From Spirochaetia bacterium UBA5550 (lineage in GTDB: Bacteria > Spirochaetota > UBA4802 > UBA5550), in assembly GCA_002425885.1 (NCBI GenBank), contig DINC01000119.1:1536-18022 (forward strand): a DNA stretch of 16,487 bases, given 5' to 3'. A model generated the notes under the pieces. It saw only the letters and a program-made list of their open reading frames with translations. It made no database searches and was not told where the DNA came from. Every line of letters begins with the position of its first letter. The stretch's first letter is position 1. Positions 1 through 7,057 of the stretch are shown piece by piece. A program made the position numbers and the translations under genes.

Positions 1-112
1 CTGCCGCATGGCCTCCCACTCCCCCTAATCCTATAATCATAATAGTTGCTTTGCGGAGTTTATCAACTCCCTCCGCGCCTATAAGTATCTCTGTTCTTGA
101 CTGGTCCATCAT
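1..112 (-). CDS. tcdA: TcdA/ThiF-family tRNA threonylcarbamoyladenosine dehydratase (N-terminal fragment, runs off window)
   Basis: Only the first 37 codons lie in the window; the gene continues past base 1. The visible N-terminus reads MMDQSRTEILIGAEG, then a hydrophobic strand and a glycine-rich nucleotide-binding loop (IIGLGGVGGHAA). This is the start of an E1-like ThiF/HesA/MoeB fold, and the RTE-x-LIG-x-EG lead-in is typical of the TcdA (YgdL/CsdL) branch. TcdA uses ATP to cyclise t6A37 of tRNAs to ct6A. The start at 112 overlaps the tatD stop by 4 bases (ATGA), so it is translationally coupled to tatD and is the last visible gene of the glp operon. A second ATG follows at 109. A different ThiF-family member cannot be excluded because the catalytic region and any C-terminal motifs are outside the window. 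Confidence 0.72.
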   Translation of the reverse strand, partial: MMDQSRTEILIGAEGVDKLRKATIMIIGLGGVGGHAA

Positions 113-876
113 ATATTAAGCCCGAATATTTCTTTTGCGTTTTCTGTTGTGTGATGAGCAATCTCCTCCTCCGGTCTACCGGTAATTTCAGAAGCGGCTC
201 TAAGGTTAAGCAGAATGTTTGCCGGAACATTGGGTTTTTCTGTGCTAACCGGCGGAATGTCAGGGCTGTCTGTTTCAAGGAGAAAGTGGTGCGGATAGAT
301 TAAGCTCATTACCTCTCTGCGTTTTCTGCTGAGCTTATATGTAAGGGTTCCCCCGATTGAAAAGGATAACCCTTTCTTTATAAGAGCTCCGGCGATCTCC
401 ATGCTTCCGGCAAAGGCGTGAATAATCCCCCCTCTATCAGGTACACCTGTGCGGTTAAGAGATTCAATAAGTTCATTGAACGCGCCGCGGCAGTGTATTA
501 TTACAGGCAGATTAGCGTCAACGGCGAACTTCATCTGCTCTTCGAATATTTTAACCTGGAGATCAAATGGCGGAGTTTCGATTTTTCTGTCCAGCCCGAT
601 CTCACCCACAGCTATTGCGCCAAGGGCAGAAGCTGCTTCGAGCTTATTTTTTATATCATGATCTTTTTCAGATACATACCAGGGGTGTACCCCTATGCTG
701 AATTCCACGGATTCAAATTTATCTGAAATAGATTTTGATATAGACCATTCATCGCAGGTGACGGAGGATGTAATAAGTTTAACAACTCCGGCTTTTTCAG
801 CATCAGCAATTACTGATTCAAGGTTGCCGCTGAACTCCGGAGCTTCGAGGTGGCAGTGAGAATCAACGAGTTTCAA
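109..876 (-). CDS. TatD-family metal-dependent hydrolase (deoxyribonuclease-type)
   Basis: 255 aa, the usual TatD length. The metal-ligand set of the TIM-barrel amidohydrolase-like fold is visible: H7 and H9 in VDSHCHL, H64 in IGVHPWY, E92 in GEIGLD, H128 in VIIHCR, H153 in IIHAFAGS, and E201/D203 in LLETDSPD. TatD proteins are cytosolic Mg-dependent DNases/exonucleases implicated in DNA repair and turnover; despite the name they are not part of Tat export. The start is TTG, not ATG: the motif V-D-S-H-C-H must lie within the first residues, and no other start fits. The TTG overlaps the stop of the upstream response regulator (TTGA), and the stop overlaps the tcdA start (ATGA), so the gene is coupled on both sides. 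A second family copy elsewhere in the genome cannot be ruled out, so the symbol is left blank. Confidence 0.9.
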   Translation of the reverse strand: MKLVDSHCHLEAPEFSGNLESVIADAEKAGVVKLITSSVTCDEWSISKSISDKFESVEFSIGVHPWYVSEKDHDIKNKLEAASALGAIAVGEIGLDRKIETPPFDLQVKIFEEQMKFAVDANLPVIIHCRGAFNELIESLNRTGVPDRGGIIHAFAGSMEIAGALIKKGLSFSIGGTLTYKLSRKRREVMSLIYPHHFLLETDSPDIPPVSTEKPNVPANILLNLRAASEITGRPEEEIAHHTTENAKEIFGLNI

Positions 877-2087
877 AAATCGAAACCCTGCTTGTCAAGG
901 AAATCAGTTACTTCGTCTCTGTTTTCTATGTAGGCCTCGGCATCCCCCATGGATATAAAAAAACGGTTTTTACCATCAACTTCAAATTCTGACACAAAAG
1001 CGCCGTAGTGTTTTCCGCAGACAAGTATAAGTTCCTTGTCAGGAAAGAACGTGAAGATATACTTCATGTGAGAAAGTTCGCTCTCTGTCATCTCATTGAT
1101 CTGCCTGAAGTCCAATATAATGCTGTCATTCATCATGGTCTTAAGGAATGCGCCGGAGAAAACTTTTTTCCGTTCAGCAATAGCAGTTTCTGATTTCAGT
1201 GTGAAGCGGAAGTTTATATATGTGGTGAACCCTTTTTTGTCTATAATTATGTTTGCGGTTGAGTTCTGTTCCAGGTGCTCTCTCTTCATTCTCGCCTGTA
1301 CAAGTGATGATTTGATTTTACCCCGGATAAGCGTTTCGCTGCAGTTTTTAGCGATGTAGTCAATAACACCAAGTTTCATTGCCAGGAGTATGTCGTCTTT
1401 CTTCGTCTTTGATGAATGCATTATTACAGGGATATTCTTTGTTACATCATCTTTCTTAAGTTCTTTAAGAACTTCATATCCGTCCATATCAGGCATTTCT
1501 ATGTCCAGAATGATGAGGTCAGGGGTCCCTGTGCTGGCAAGTTCGATTCCGTCTTTCCCGTTTCTTGCGGTTATTATGTTATGCTGATCTTTTGCAAGTA
1601 TGTCTGATGTGATTTTAAGTACCATCTTCGAATCATCGATTATCAGTATAAGCCCGTTGATATTTTCATCGAAGTTGAGATCTTTCAGCGCAGGTTTTTC
1701 TTTTTTCTGCTCAGGTCTTTTCCCCAGGGGTGCAAGGAGTCTGTTCACATTGGTGAGGACACGCTCATCGGTGAAAGGCTTAACCATAAAGCCCGCCGCC
1801 CCTTTATGTATACCTTCAAGTATTGTTGTCTCCTGACTCGCAGCGCTTATAATGAGAACTACGGCTTTGCTGTCCGCTTTTTTAATCTCTGTCAGGGCTT
1901 CTATACCGTTCATACCAGGCATATGTATATCCATGGTAACAAGATCCGGCTTATATGTCAGGTAGGCTCTCAGGGCTTCATCCCCTCTTTCGCATTCAGT
2001 AACAATTTTGTGTCCTGCTGATGTAAGGATCTCTGTAAGTTTTCTCCTTATCAGCTTGGAGTCATCAACAACCATTATATTAGCCAT
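873..2087 (-). CDS. Orphan response regulator: two receiver domains plus a STAS-like C-terminal domain
   Basis: 404 aa. The first REC domain spans about residues 2-120, with acidic pair D8/D9, phosphoacceptor D53 (MDIHMPG), S81 and K103 (KPF). A charged linker (about 122-142, rich in K/E) leads to a second REC at about 145-262 with D151/D152, phosphoacceptor D195 (LDIEMPD), S225/S226 and K247. In the second REC the usual K-P is K-N. The remaining ~125 residues (about 278-390) carry no HTH, GGDEF, HD or kinase motif. They show alternating strands and helices ending in a strand and a FFISMGDAEAYIEN-like helix, which resembles a STAS/anti-sigma-antagonist fold; this is a fold guess only. The output is therefore probably protein-protein interaction rather than DNA binding. 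Start ATG with AAGG seven bases upstream; it lies 15 bases after the yjbQ-type gene and overlaps tatD by 4 bases. No histidine kinase is encoded nearby. Confidence 0.88.
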   Translation of the reverse strand: MANIMVVDDSKLIRRKLTEILTSAGHKIVTECERGDEALRAYLTYKPDLVTMDIHMPGMNGIEALTEIKKADSKAVVLIISAASQETTILEGIHKGAAGFMVKPFTDERVLTNVNRLLAPLGKRPEQKKEKPALKDLNFDENINGLILIIDDSKMVLKITSDILAKDQHNIITARNGKDGIELASTGTPDLIILDIEMPDMDGYEVLKELKKDDVTKNIPVIMHSSKTKKDDILLAMKLGVIDYIAKNCSETLIRGKIKSSLVQARMKREHLEQNSTANIIIDKKGFTTYINFRFTLKSETAIAERKKVFSGAFLKTMMNDSIILDFRQINEMTESELSHMKYIFTFFPDKELILVCGKHYGAFVSEFEVDGKNRFFISMGDAEAYIENRDEVTDFLDKQGFDF

Positions 2088-2102
2088 AGAGCCGCCTTAC
2101 TA

Positions 2103-2522
2103 CTATTCTCCGATTATTTTAATCAATGCGCGTTTTGGTCTTCTTCCGTCAAATTCAGCGTAGAAGATCTGTTCCCACGGACCGAAATCGAGCCTGCCGT
2201 CTGTTACTGCAACAACTACCTCGCGTCCCATGACGCTTCTTTTAATGTGGGCGTCACCGTTATCCTCTCCTGTTCTGTTGTGCCTGTAGCGGCTCAGCGG
2301 TTCGTGAGGAGCAAGCCCCTCAAGGAAATCATCAAAGTCCTGTATCAGCCCGCTTTCATTATCATTGATGTAAACGCTTGCTGTGATATGCATTGCATTT
2401 ACAAGGCACATCCCCTCTTTTATTCCGCTTTTTTTCAGTTCAGATTCTACCTCGCGTGTAATATTAATATACTCGCGTCGAGACTTTGTATTAAATGTAA
2501 GATAAGCTGTGTGCGATTTCAT
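2103..2522 (-). CDS. YjbQ/UPF0047-family protein
   Basis: 139 aa, full length for the family. Conserved features are all present: H45 in [12 protein letters not shown] with following acidic residues, Y79-x-H81-N in the [15 protein letters not shown] block with H92, and the [20 protein letters not shown]-terminal block (about 109-128). These His/Glu residues form the putative metal site of the YjbQ trimer. E. coli YjbQ shows weak thiamine-phosphate-synthase activity in genetic tests, and many annotations say 'secondary thiamine-phosphate synthase enzyme', but the physiological reaction is unsettled. The ATG overlaps the glpC stop by 4 bases, so it is co-translated with GlpABC. The context gives no support for a thiamine role because no thi genes are visible. 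Confidence 0.9.
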   Translation of the reverse strand: MKSHTAYLTFNTKSRREYINITREVESELKKSGIKEGMCLVNAMHITASVYINDNESGLIQDFDDFLEGLAPHEPLSRYRHNRTGEDNGDAHIKRSVMGREVVVAVTDGRLDFGPWEQIFYAEFDGRRPKRALIKIIGE

Positions 2523-3733
2523 TTTTTACCTTTATTTTTTTCTTCAAGCGCCATTGCAATCAGTGTTACAGGGTGAAGAACTTTATATTTTGTGTTCATC
2601 TCTATCTGCATTGTGCATGTCTCGCAGTCGGTGACCACAAATTCAGGTTCAGCCTTTTCTATTAGTCTGAAGAGATTCTGCCCTACACCCTGGGATATTT
2701 CATAGTTTTCTTTTTTGAATCCGTAAGTCCCCGCTATGCCGCAGCATTCTGAGTTCAGCACAACCAGGTCGAGCCCTGGTACCATCTTAAGCACGCCAAG
2801 AGTATATATCACTCCGCCCATTCTTTCAAGGTGGCAGGGTGAGTGATAGGCAGCCCTTATCCCCACAGCTTTCATCTGCGGGATATTTCCAGCTGTAAAT
2901 TCATCATATATAAATTTTGTGATGTAGTCAAGCCGGTCTATATATGAGGAGTTGTCAAGTTCAAGGAAGCTGGGGTATTCATGCATAAGCGCAAACGAAC
3001 AGCTGGATGAAGTTGATACTATTACAGCATCCCCGGTTTTTCCGAGAGAGTCGATGTTATATTGCGCGTTCTTTTTTGCTTTTTCAATATATCCGTTCGC
3101 GATGAGCGGAACACCGCAGCACTTCTCGTCAACAAGGTCAACTCCGTAGCCCAGCGCATTCATTACTTTGATAAGGTCTTCACCCAGTGAATGATTATTG
3201 TAATTAACAAAACATCCGTGATAGAACACAGCTCTCTTCTCATACACTTTCTGGCTCTGCATGAATTTTTTTTTGTAGAGCCCTGTGAATGTGCCTCTCT
3301 GATACGCAGGGAATTTTCTGCTGTAGGGAATATTAAGGAAGAGGTGCATCAGTACTTTCATTACTTTAAGGTTAATAATGAAGTTAGTCAGTCCGCTGAA
3401 AATTGTTGCAAGCCCCCCCACGAGGTCAGTCCTGCTCATGAAAAAGTCACGCGGCCTGAACCAGTGTACCTTTACATATTTCCACTTGGCGTTCTGTATA
3501 ATCTCCGCGATCTTTACGTCAGAGGGGCATGCTATCTCGCACCTTTTACAGTTGGTGCAGTATTTCAGTGAGGCGTCAACAAGTTCCGGATTCTTTATCC
3601 TTAACCTCTCGGCATCGGGCCCGGACTGCTTGGGTCCGGGGAAGAGGTGAGTAGCCTGGGCAACCGGGCAGTAGATTGTGCATACTGTACATTTTATACA
3701 ATGGTCGAAGCTTATATTCTCAAGTTTAATCAT
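2519..3733 (-). CDS. glpC: Anaerobic glycerol-3-phosphate dehydrogenase subunit C (iron-sulfur subunit)
   Basis: 404 aa, close to E. coli GlpC. Two ferredoxin-type [4Fe-4S] motifs sit at the N-terminus: C12-x2-C15-x2-C18-x3-C22 and C59-x2-C62-x2-C65-x3-C69. Two CCG (heterodisulfide-reductase-B-like) domains follow, with C174, C205/C206 and C245 in the first and C300, C330/C331 and C370 in the second. GlpC anchors GlpAB at the inner face of the cytoplasmic membrane and passes electrons to the quinone pool during anaerobic glycerol-3-phosphate oxidation. The moderately hydrophobic stretch at about 104-135 may contribute to membrane association. The start overlaps the glpB stop by 4 bases and the stop overlaps the YjbQ-family start. 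Related (Fe-S)/CCG proteins such as LldE/GlcF share the architecture, but the adjoining glpA and glpB settle the identity. Confidence 0.94.
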   Translation of the reverse strand: MIKLENISFDHCIKCTVCTIYCPVAQATHLFPGPKQSGPDAERLRIKNPELVDASLKYCTNCKRCEIACPSDVKIAEIIQNAKWKYVKVHWFRPRDFFMSRTDLVGGLATIFSGLTNFIINLKVMKVLMHLFLNIPYSRKFPAYQRGTFTGLYKKKFMQSQKVYEKRAVFYHGCFVNYNNHSLGEDLIKVMNALGYGVDLVDEKCCGVPLIANGYIEKAKKNAQYNIDSLGKTGDAVIVSTSSSCSFALMHEYPSFLELDNSSYIDRLDYITKFIYDEFTAGNIPQMKAVGIRAAYHSPCHLERMGGVIYTLGVLKMVPGLDLVVLNSECCGIAGTYGFKKENYEISQGVGQNLFRLIEKAEPEFVVTDCETCTMQIEMNTKYKVLHPVTLIAMALEEKNKGKK

Positions 3734-5025
3734 TTTTTAATTTCCCTGATAATTCTTTCAGCGCATTTATATCCTGTGGAGATTGCCACTCCTCCTCCGC
3801 AACCTTCTTTAACGGGATTATATCCCGCCAGCACTGACCCTGCACAGAATAGGTTCTTTACTGTTTTCCCGTCCTGCGTTGATGGATTGAAACTGCTGTC
3901 TGTTTCAACACCGTAGCTGAGGAAGGGGTGTGACTTTTTGTCAAAAAAGTTCCAGCTGTACCATTTACTCCGCTTTGAATCACCCTTAACTTTAAGATCA
4001 AACACAGGTTCGCTGATGCTGGAAACACCTGACTGAAGCCCGCCGCTGAAAAAACTTCCTGATGCAAGTACGTAATATTTCGCTTTAATTTCAGAAGATG
4101 TTCCACGGCTGCCGGTTATAATACTCTCCACGATACCTTTTTTTATAACAGATGATTCTATCTTTTTCCCTGCGATATATTCTCCGCCATGTTTAAAGAA
4201 ACTGTTTTTCACCGCATGGTCTATCCTGAGGCCAAGTATTGAAGGTGGGAGTGTAGGTATTTCGTATATAAATTTTCCGGTCATTGCCTCCAGTTTTCCC
4301 CTGATCTCCCTGTAGTTGTTGATACCGATAAATGCCGGGAGGGAAACAGCGTCAGCATCACCGGCTGCTCTCTTAATTTCGTCAGCGATTCTCGGGAGGT
4401 AACGCTCTGTTTCAAAAATTCTTGCAATGTCAGTAGACCTGAACTCATGAAGATTCTTCTCTGTATGGAGGTAGTAGGGGAGAGATATATCCCCCAGCAT
4501 AAGTTCACTGTTTTTAAACAGCGGGTGTTCTTTAAGGTTCGCCGCTGTCTGTTCCGGGTAGTAGTCACGGAAGCCTTTGAAGTTCAGTATTGCAATCTTT
4601 GCTCCGGACTTGATTATATCTTTACCCCTGCTGCTGAATACACTCTCCTGCGAAAGATACGTGGGCTTTACAGCGCCTATTGCAGTCACATGAAAATGGT
4701 TAAAGTCGCTGTTATGGTTCAGCGTAATCCCTTCATCTGAAACTTTTTCTTTAAAATAATCGAGACTCTTTCTGATTGCCGGGATGCCCACCTTAGTGTA
4801 AGGGTGATCCTTCTTTTTCGCAGCATTATTTTTAATATGTTCAAACGGCTTTTTAACTACAGAACCGTTTTCTGTAAATCCCGCAAGGTCAATTGATCCT
4901 GATGAGAAATGGAGAGAGTTCATCCCCCCTGAAATAACAACAGTGCGGAGCCCCTCTTCAGCACACCGGATGCCGCAAGTTAGGCCCGCAAGCCCTCCGC
5001 CGATTATTACGCAGTCGTATATCAC
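3730..5025 (-). CDS. glpB: Anaerobic glycerol-3-phosphate dehydrogenase subunit B
   Basis: 431 aa, slightly longer than E. coli GlpB. The N-terminus carries the dinucleotide-binding signature (CVIIGGGLAGLTCGIR), followed by SGGMNSLHFSSGSIDLAG, which is characteristic of GlpB. The C-terminal FAD/NAD-fold block reads KNLFCAGSVLAGYNPVKEGCGGGVAISTG. GlpB is the FMN/FAD-type flavoprotein partner that links GlpA to GlpC in the membrane-associated anaerobic dehydrogenase. The start is GTG at 5025, with AGGG nine bases upstream; the conserved YDCVIIGGG begins three residues later, so no other start is plausible. The gap from the glpA stop is 5 bases, and the stop overlaps glpC by 4 bases, giving a strict A-B-C order as in enterobacteria. 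Confidence 0.94.
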   Translation of the reverse strand: MIYDCVIIGGGLAGLTCGIRCAEEGLRTVVISGGMNSLHFSSGSIDLAGFTENGSVVKKPFEHIKNNAAKKKDHPYTKVGIPAIRKSLDYFKEKVSDEGITLNHNSDFNHFHVTAIGAVKPTYLSQESVFSSRGKDIIKSGAKIAILNFKGFRDYYPEQTAANLKEHPLFKNSELMLGDISLPYYLHTEKNLHEFRSTDIARIFETERYLPRIADEIKRAAGDADAVSLPAFIGINNYREIRGKLEAMTGKFIYEIPTLPPSILGLRIDHAVKNSFFKHGGEYIAGKKIESSVIKKGIVESIITGSRGTSSEIKAKYYVLASGSFFSGGLQSGVSSISEPVFDLKVKGDSKRSKWYSWNFFDKKSHPFLSYGVETDSSFNPSTQDGKTVKNLFCAGSVLAGYNPVKEGCGGGVAISTGYKCAERIIREIKK

Positions 5026-5030
5026 TTATG

Positions 5031-6662
5031 CTAACCCTTTTTCTTCTTTTTATTGTTTACGTGAGAGAGTCCGAAGAGCCCCTGGTATATCCAGTATGTA
5101 AATTCAGACTCTCTGAGTCCGTCACCCCAGAGCACAGGCCTGATCCCTTTCCACCGTTCCTCAAGGAAATCATGGAGGAGTTCAACAGATCCTTCCGGAG
5201 TGGCCGCGCCGTATTCATGGAAAAGCCCGGCGCCCCTGTACGCGCAGAGTTCACCCTGGCATGGCCCCATCCCGATACGGGTTCTTCGTCTCAGGTCAAC
5301 CAGATCTTTCACGTCGAGTTTTTTGATCGCGTACTCAATCTCACCTTCTGTAACCATCTCGCATTCGCAGATGAGCCTGTAGTTCTTCTTCTCGCCTGTC
5401 ATTATATTGCGCAGCCTCTGCCCGTGCCTGTAGAATGTTGAACCCACAACAGAATCGGGTATGCCGCTGAATCTTTTTACTGTACGCCCGCTGCTGAACC
5501 TGCTCTCTGAACCGGGGAGGGGGACTTTATGAGTTTTACACTTCTTCTTAACTCCAAGCTTTTTACAGGCAAGGTCAGCGGTCTTTTCAGCCATGAGTCT
5601 GTATGTCATCAGTTTTCCGCCGGAGATTGTGATGAACCCGTCAAGGCCGTCGCGATTTTTATGATCAATGAGCACAATCCCCCGGCTGATGTTTCTCCCC
5701 TCCGCCTCGCCCGAAACAGCGACAAGGGGGCGCACGCCGCAGTATGCACGCAGCGCCCGTGTGTTCTTCACGTTGGGGATGAGCTTCTCTCCATCAGAAA
5801 GGAGTATATCGATTTCGTCATCATCTATGGTATAGTCATCAATTTTGTCGTAGGGGATCTCTTTCGATGTTGTACCAATTAGTGAAACAGTATCTCCCGG
5901 TACAATTATATCGCCGTCCGCCGGGGGCCTGCAGCGGTTTACCACAACTCCGTTTATCCTGTAGTCAATGATAAGCATGGAGCCCTTTGAGGGGAACATC
6001 GGAAGTTTAATCTCTGCCATTGCGCAGACCTCCTGCCCCCATACACCTGCTGCATTGATTATTACAGGAGCCATTACTTCAATGGCATCACCGTTTTTTG
6101 TTATGCAGCTTACACCTGAAACTTTGCTCCCCTCTTTAAGAATTGCGGAAACACGGGTGTGGGTCAGTATAATTGCCCCTCTCTCTTTCGCGTCAAGCAT
6201 GTTGGAGGCAGTGAGCCTGAAGGGATCAATAGTGCCGTCCGGAACTGTCATTGCTGAAAGAATTCCCGGATTAAGGTTCGGTTCAAGCTGAAGGGCTTTT
6301 CGTATGCTGATCTCCTTTGCCGGGATTCCTGCGTACCTGCACCCCTCAAGGAGGAGCCTGTGGTAGCCGGGATCATCTTCCGGGAGTGTTACAAACAGGC
6401 CCCCTGTATCCTCAATGCAGTGCCACGCAATTTTCCGGAGTGTTTTATTCTCCCGCATACATTCGTGCGCTGATTCATGATCCTTTACCGCGTAGCGTGC
6501 TCCCGAGTGGAGCAGTCCGTGGTTACGGCCTGTGGTGCCGGAAGCAATATCGTTTTTTTCTATGAGAACACATCGGACTCCTCTCATGGAGAGATCGCGG
6601 GCAGTTCCTGCCCCTGTAGCGCCCCCGCCTATAATAATCACATCTGTTTCAATTCTGTTCAT
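5031..6662 (-). CDS. glpA: Anaerobic glycerol-3-phosphate dehydrogenase subunit A (catalytic FAD subunit)
   Basis: 543 aa, matching E. coli GlpA in length. The FAD-binding loop VIIIGGGATGAG is at about 9-20 and is followed by the DAO-family segment IASGTTGRNHGLLHSGARYA. The GVRPL and ISGGKLMTYR blocks of the glycerol-3-phosphate oxidase/dehydrogenase family lie in the middle. The C-terminus adds a BFD-like [2Fe-2S] domain with C432-x-C434 and C468-x4-C473 (GPCQGELC), the feature that separates anaerobic GlpA from aerobic GlpD. It oxidises sn-glycerol-3-phosphate to DHAP. The protein ends in a run of five lysines. It is the first gene of the leftward operon. The ATG has GGGGAT about ten bases upstream and an AGGA directly adjacent. 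No glpF, glpK, glpT or glpR is adjacent. I see no convincing promoter or FNR-type TTGAT-N4-ATCAA box upstream. Confidence 0.95.
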   Translation of the reverse strand: MNRIETDVIIIGGGATGAGTARDLSMRGVRCVLIEKNDIASGTTGRNHGLLHSGARYAVKDHESAHECMRENKTLRKIAWHCIEDTGGLFVTLPEDDPGYHRLLLEGCRYAGIPAKEISIRKALQLEPNLNPGILSAMTVPDGTIDPFRLTASNMLDAKERGAIILTHTRVSAILKEGSKVSGVSCITKNGDAIEVMAPVIINAAGVWGQEVCAMAEIKLPMFPSKGSMLIIDYRINGVVVNRCRPPADGDIIVPGDTVSLIGTTSKEIPYDKIDDYTIDDDEIDILLSDGEKLIPNVKNTRALRAYCGVRPLVAVSGEAEGRNISRGIVLIDHKNRDGLDGFITISGGKLMTYRLMAEKTADLACKKLGVKKKCKTHKVPLPGSESRFSSGRTVKRFSGIPDSVVGSTFYRHGQRLRNIMTGEKKNYRLICECEMVTEGEIEYAIKKLDVKDLVDLRRRTRIGMGPCQGELCAYRGAGLFHEYGAATPEGSVELLHDFLEERWKGIRPVLWGDGLRESEFTYWIYQGLFGLSHVNNKKKKKG

Positions 6663-6719
6663 TCCTATGATGATCCCCGTGATTTTTGTACGAAAAAGGC
6701 TTTGAATAAATTAGCACAT

Positions 6720-6823
6720 TGTCATTTCGAACGCATGTGAGACGACCGAAATAGAGCTGTAAGCTAATCTTAGATTATGGCGTAAATAGATTTCTCAGTC
6801 GCTGCCGCTTCTTCGAAATGACA
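6720..6823. mobile_element. 104-bp MITE/REP-like element with perfect 12-bp terminal inverted repeats
   Basis: TGTCATTTCGAA at 6720-6731 is the exact reverse complement of TTCGAAATGACA at 6812-6823. Between them lies a second small palindrome, TAATCT-T-AGATTA at 6765-6777, and motifs such as GAGACGACCGAAATAG near one end and GAAATCTATTTACG (read on the minus strand) near the other, giving imperfect extension of the arms. It is too short to encode anything. Ends of the type TGTCATTTCGA are common in dispersed non-autonomous repeats of several bacterial phyla. No clear target-site duplication is visible. It sits just upstream of glpA, transcribed leftward, so it may have been inserted into the promoter region. 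Confidence 0.65.
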
Positions 6824-6860
6824 TAGAGCAAGTGCAAAATAAACCGTTAACTGCCATAAT

Positions 6861-6921
6861 ATAAAATGTAGCAGGGGTTATCTGATAGTGTCAAATAATA
6901 TTCCTTCAGATAGTATTTTAT
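6861..6921. repeat. Nested AT-rich inverted repeat in permease/glpA intergenic region
   Basis: Outer arms ATAAAAT (6861-6867) and ATTTTAT (6915-6921) enclose inner arms TATCTGA (6879-6885) and TCAGATA (6906-6912). The arms pair in the right nested order, but the spacing is uneven (11 bases on the left, 2 on the right) and the loop is 20 bases. It could be a regulator-binding region or chance in AT-rich DNA. Confidence 0.3.
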
Positions 6922-6978
6922 GAGTGATATATAGTTTATTTTCCTGATCAAGGCGGCATGGATAATCAACTATTTTTA

Positions 6979-7007
6979 TTGACATACTATCCGGATGAGA
7001 ATAACAG
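6979..7007 (+). promoter_or_regulatory. Possible sigma-70-type promoter for the purine permease
   Basis: A perfect TTGACA lies at 6979-6984, and after a 17-base spacer comes TAACAG (7002-7007), which matches the -10 consensus at only three positions. It is 51 bases ahead of the permease ATG. The -35 is good and the -10 poor, so this is tentative. Confidence 0.3.
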
Positions 7008-7057
7008 AAAGGTTCAATCCGGGAATCGGCTAATTCAGAATCGGGGGAATACAGGAA

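Larger units (their letters stand above)
6663..7057. other. 395-bp intergenic region between divergent glpA and purine permease
   Basis: No gene is supported here. From left to right it holds the glpA leader (about 6663-6719), a 104-bp inverted-repeat element (6720-6823), a nested AT-rich inverted repeat (6861-6921), and the permease leader with a possible promoter at 6979-7007. A 72-codon reading frame beginning at 6958 overlaps the permease start out of frame and has no recognisable protein character. I looked for a purine-riboswitch core in front of the permease and did not find one. Confidence 0.7.

Noticed and set aside
109..876. TatD as a twin-arginine export component
   Set aside because: The name is historical; the metal-ligand motifs are those of TatD nucleases and no tatABC genes are nearby.
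2103..2522. Firm thiamine-phosphate synthase assignment for the YjbQ-family gene
   Set aside because: The activity in E. coli is weak and indirect, and no thiamine genes are in this window.
6841..7057. Purine riboswitch upstream of the nucleobase permease
   Set aside because: The conserved junction and paired loops of the guanine/adenine aptamer were looked for and not found.
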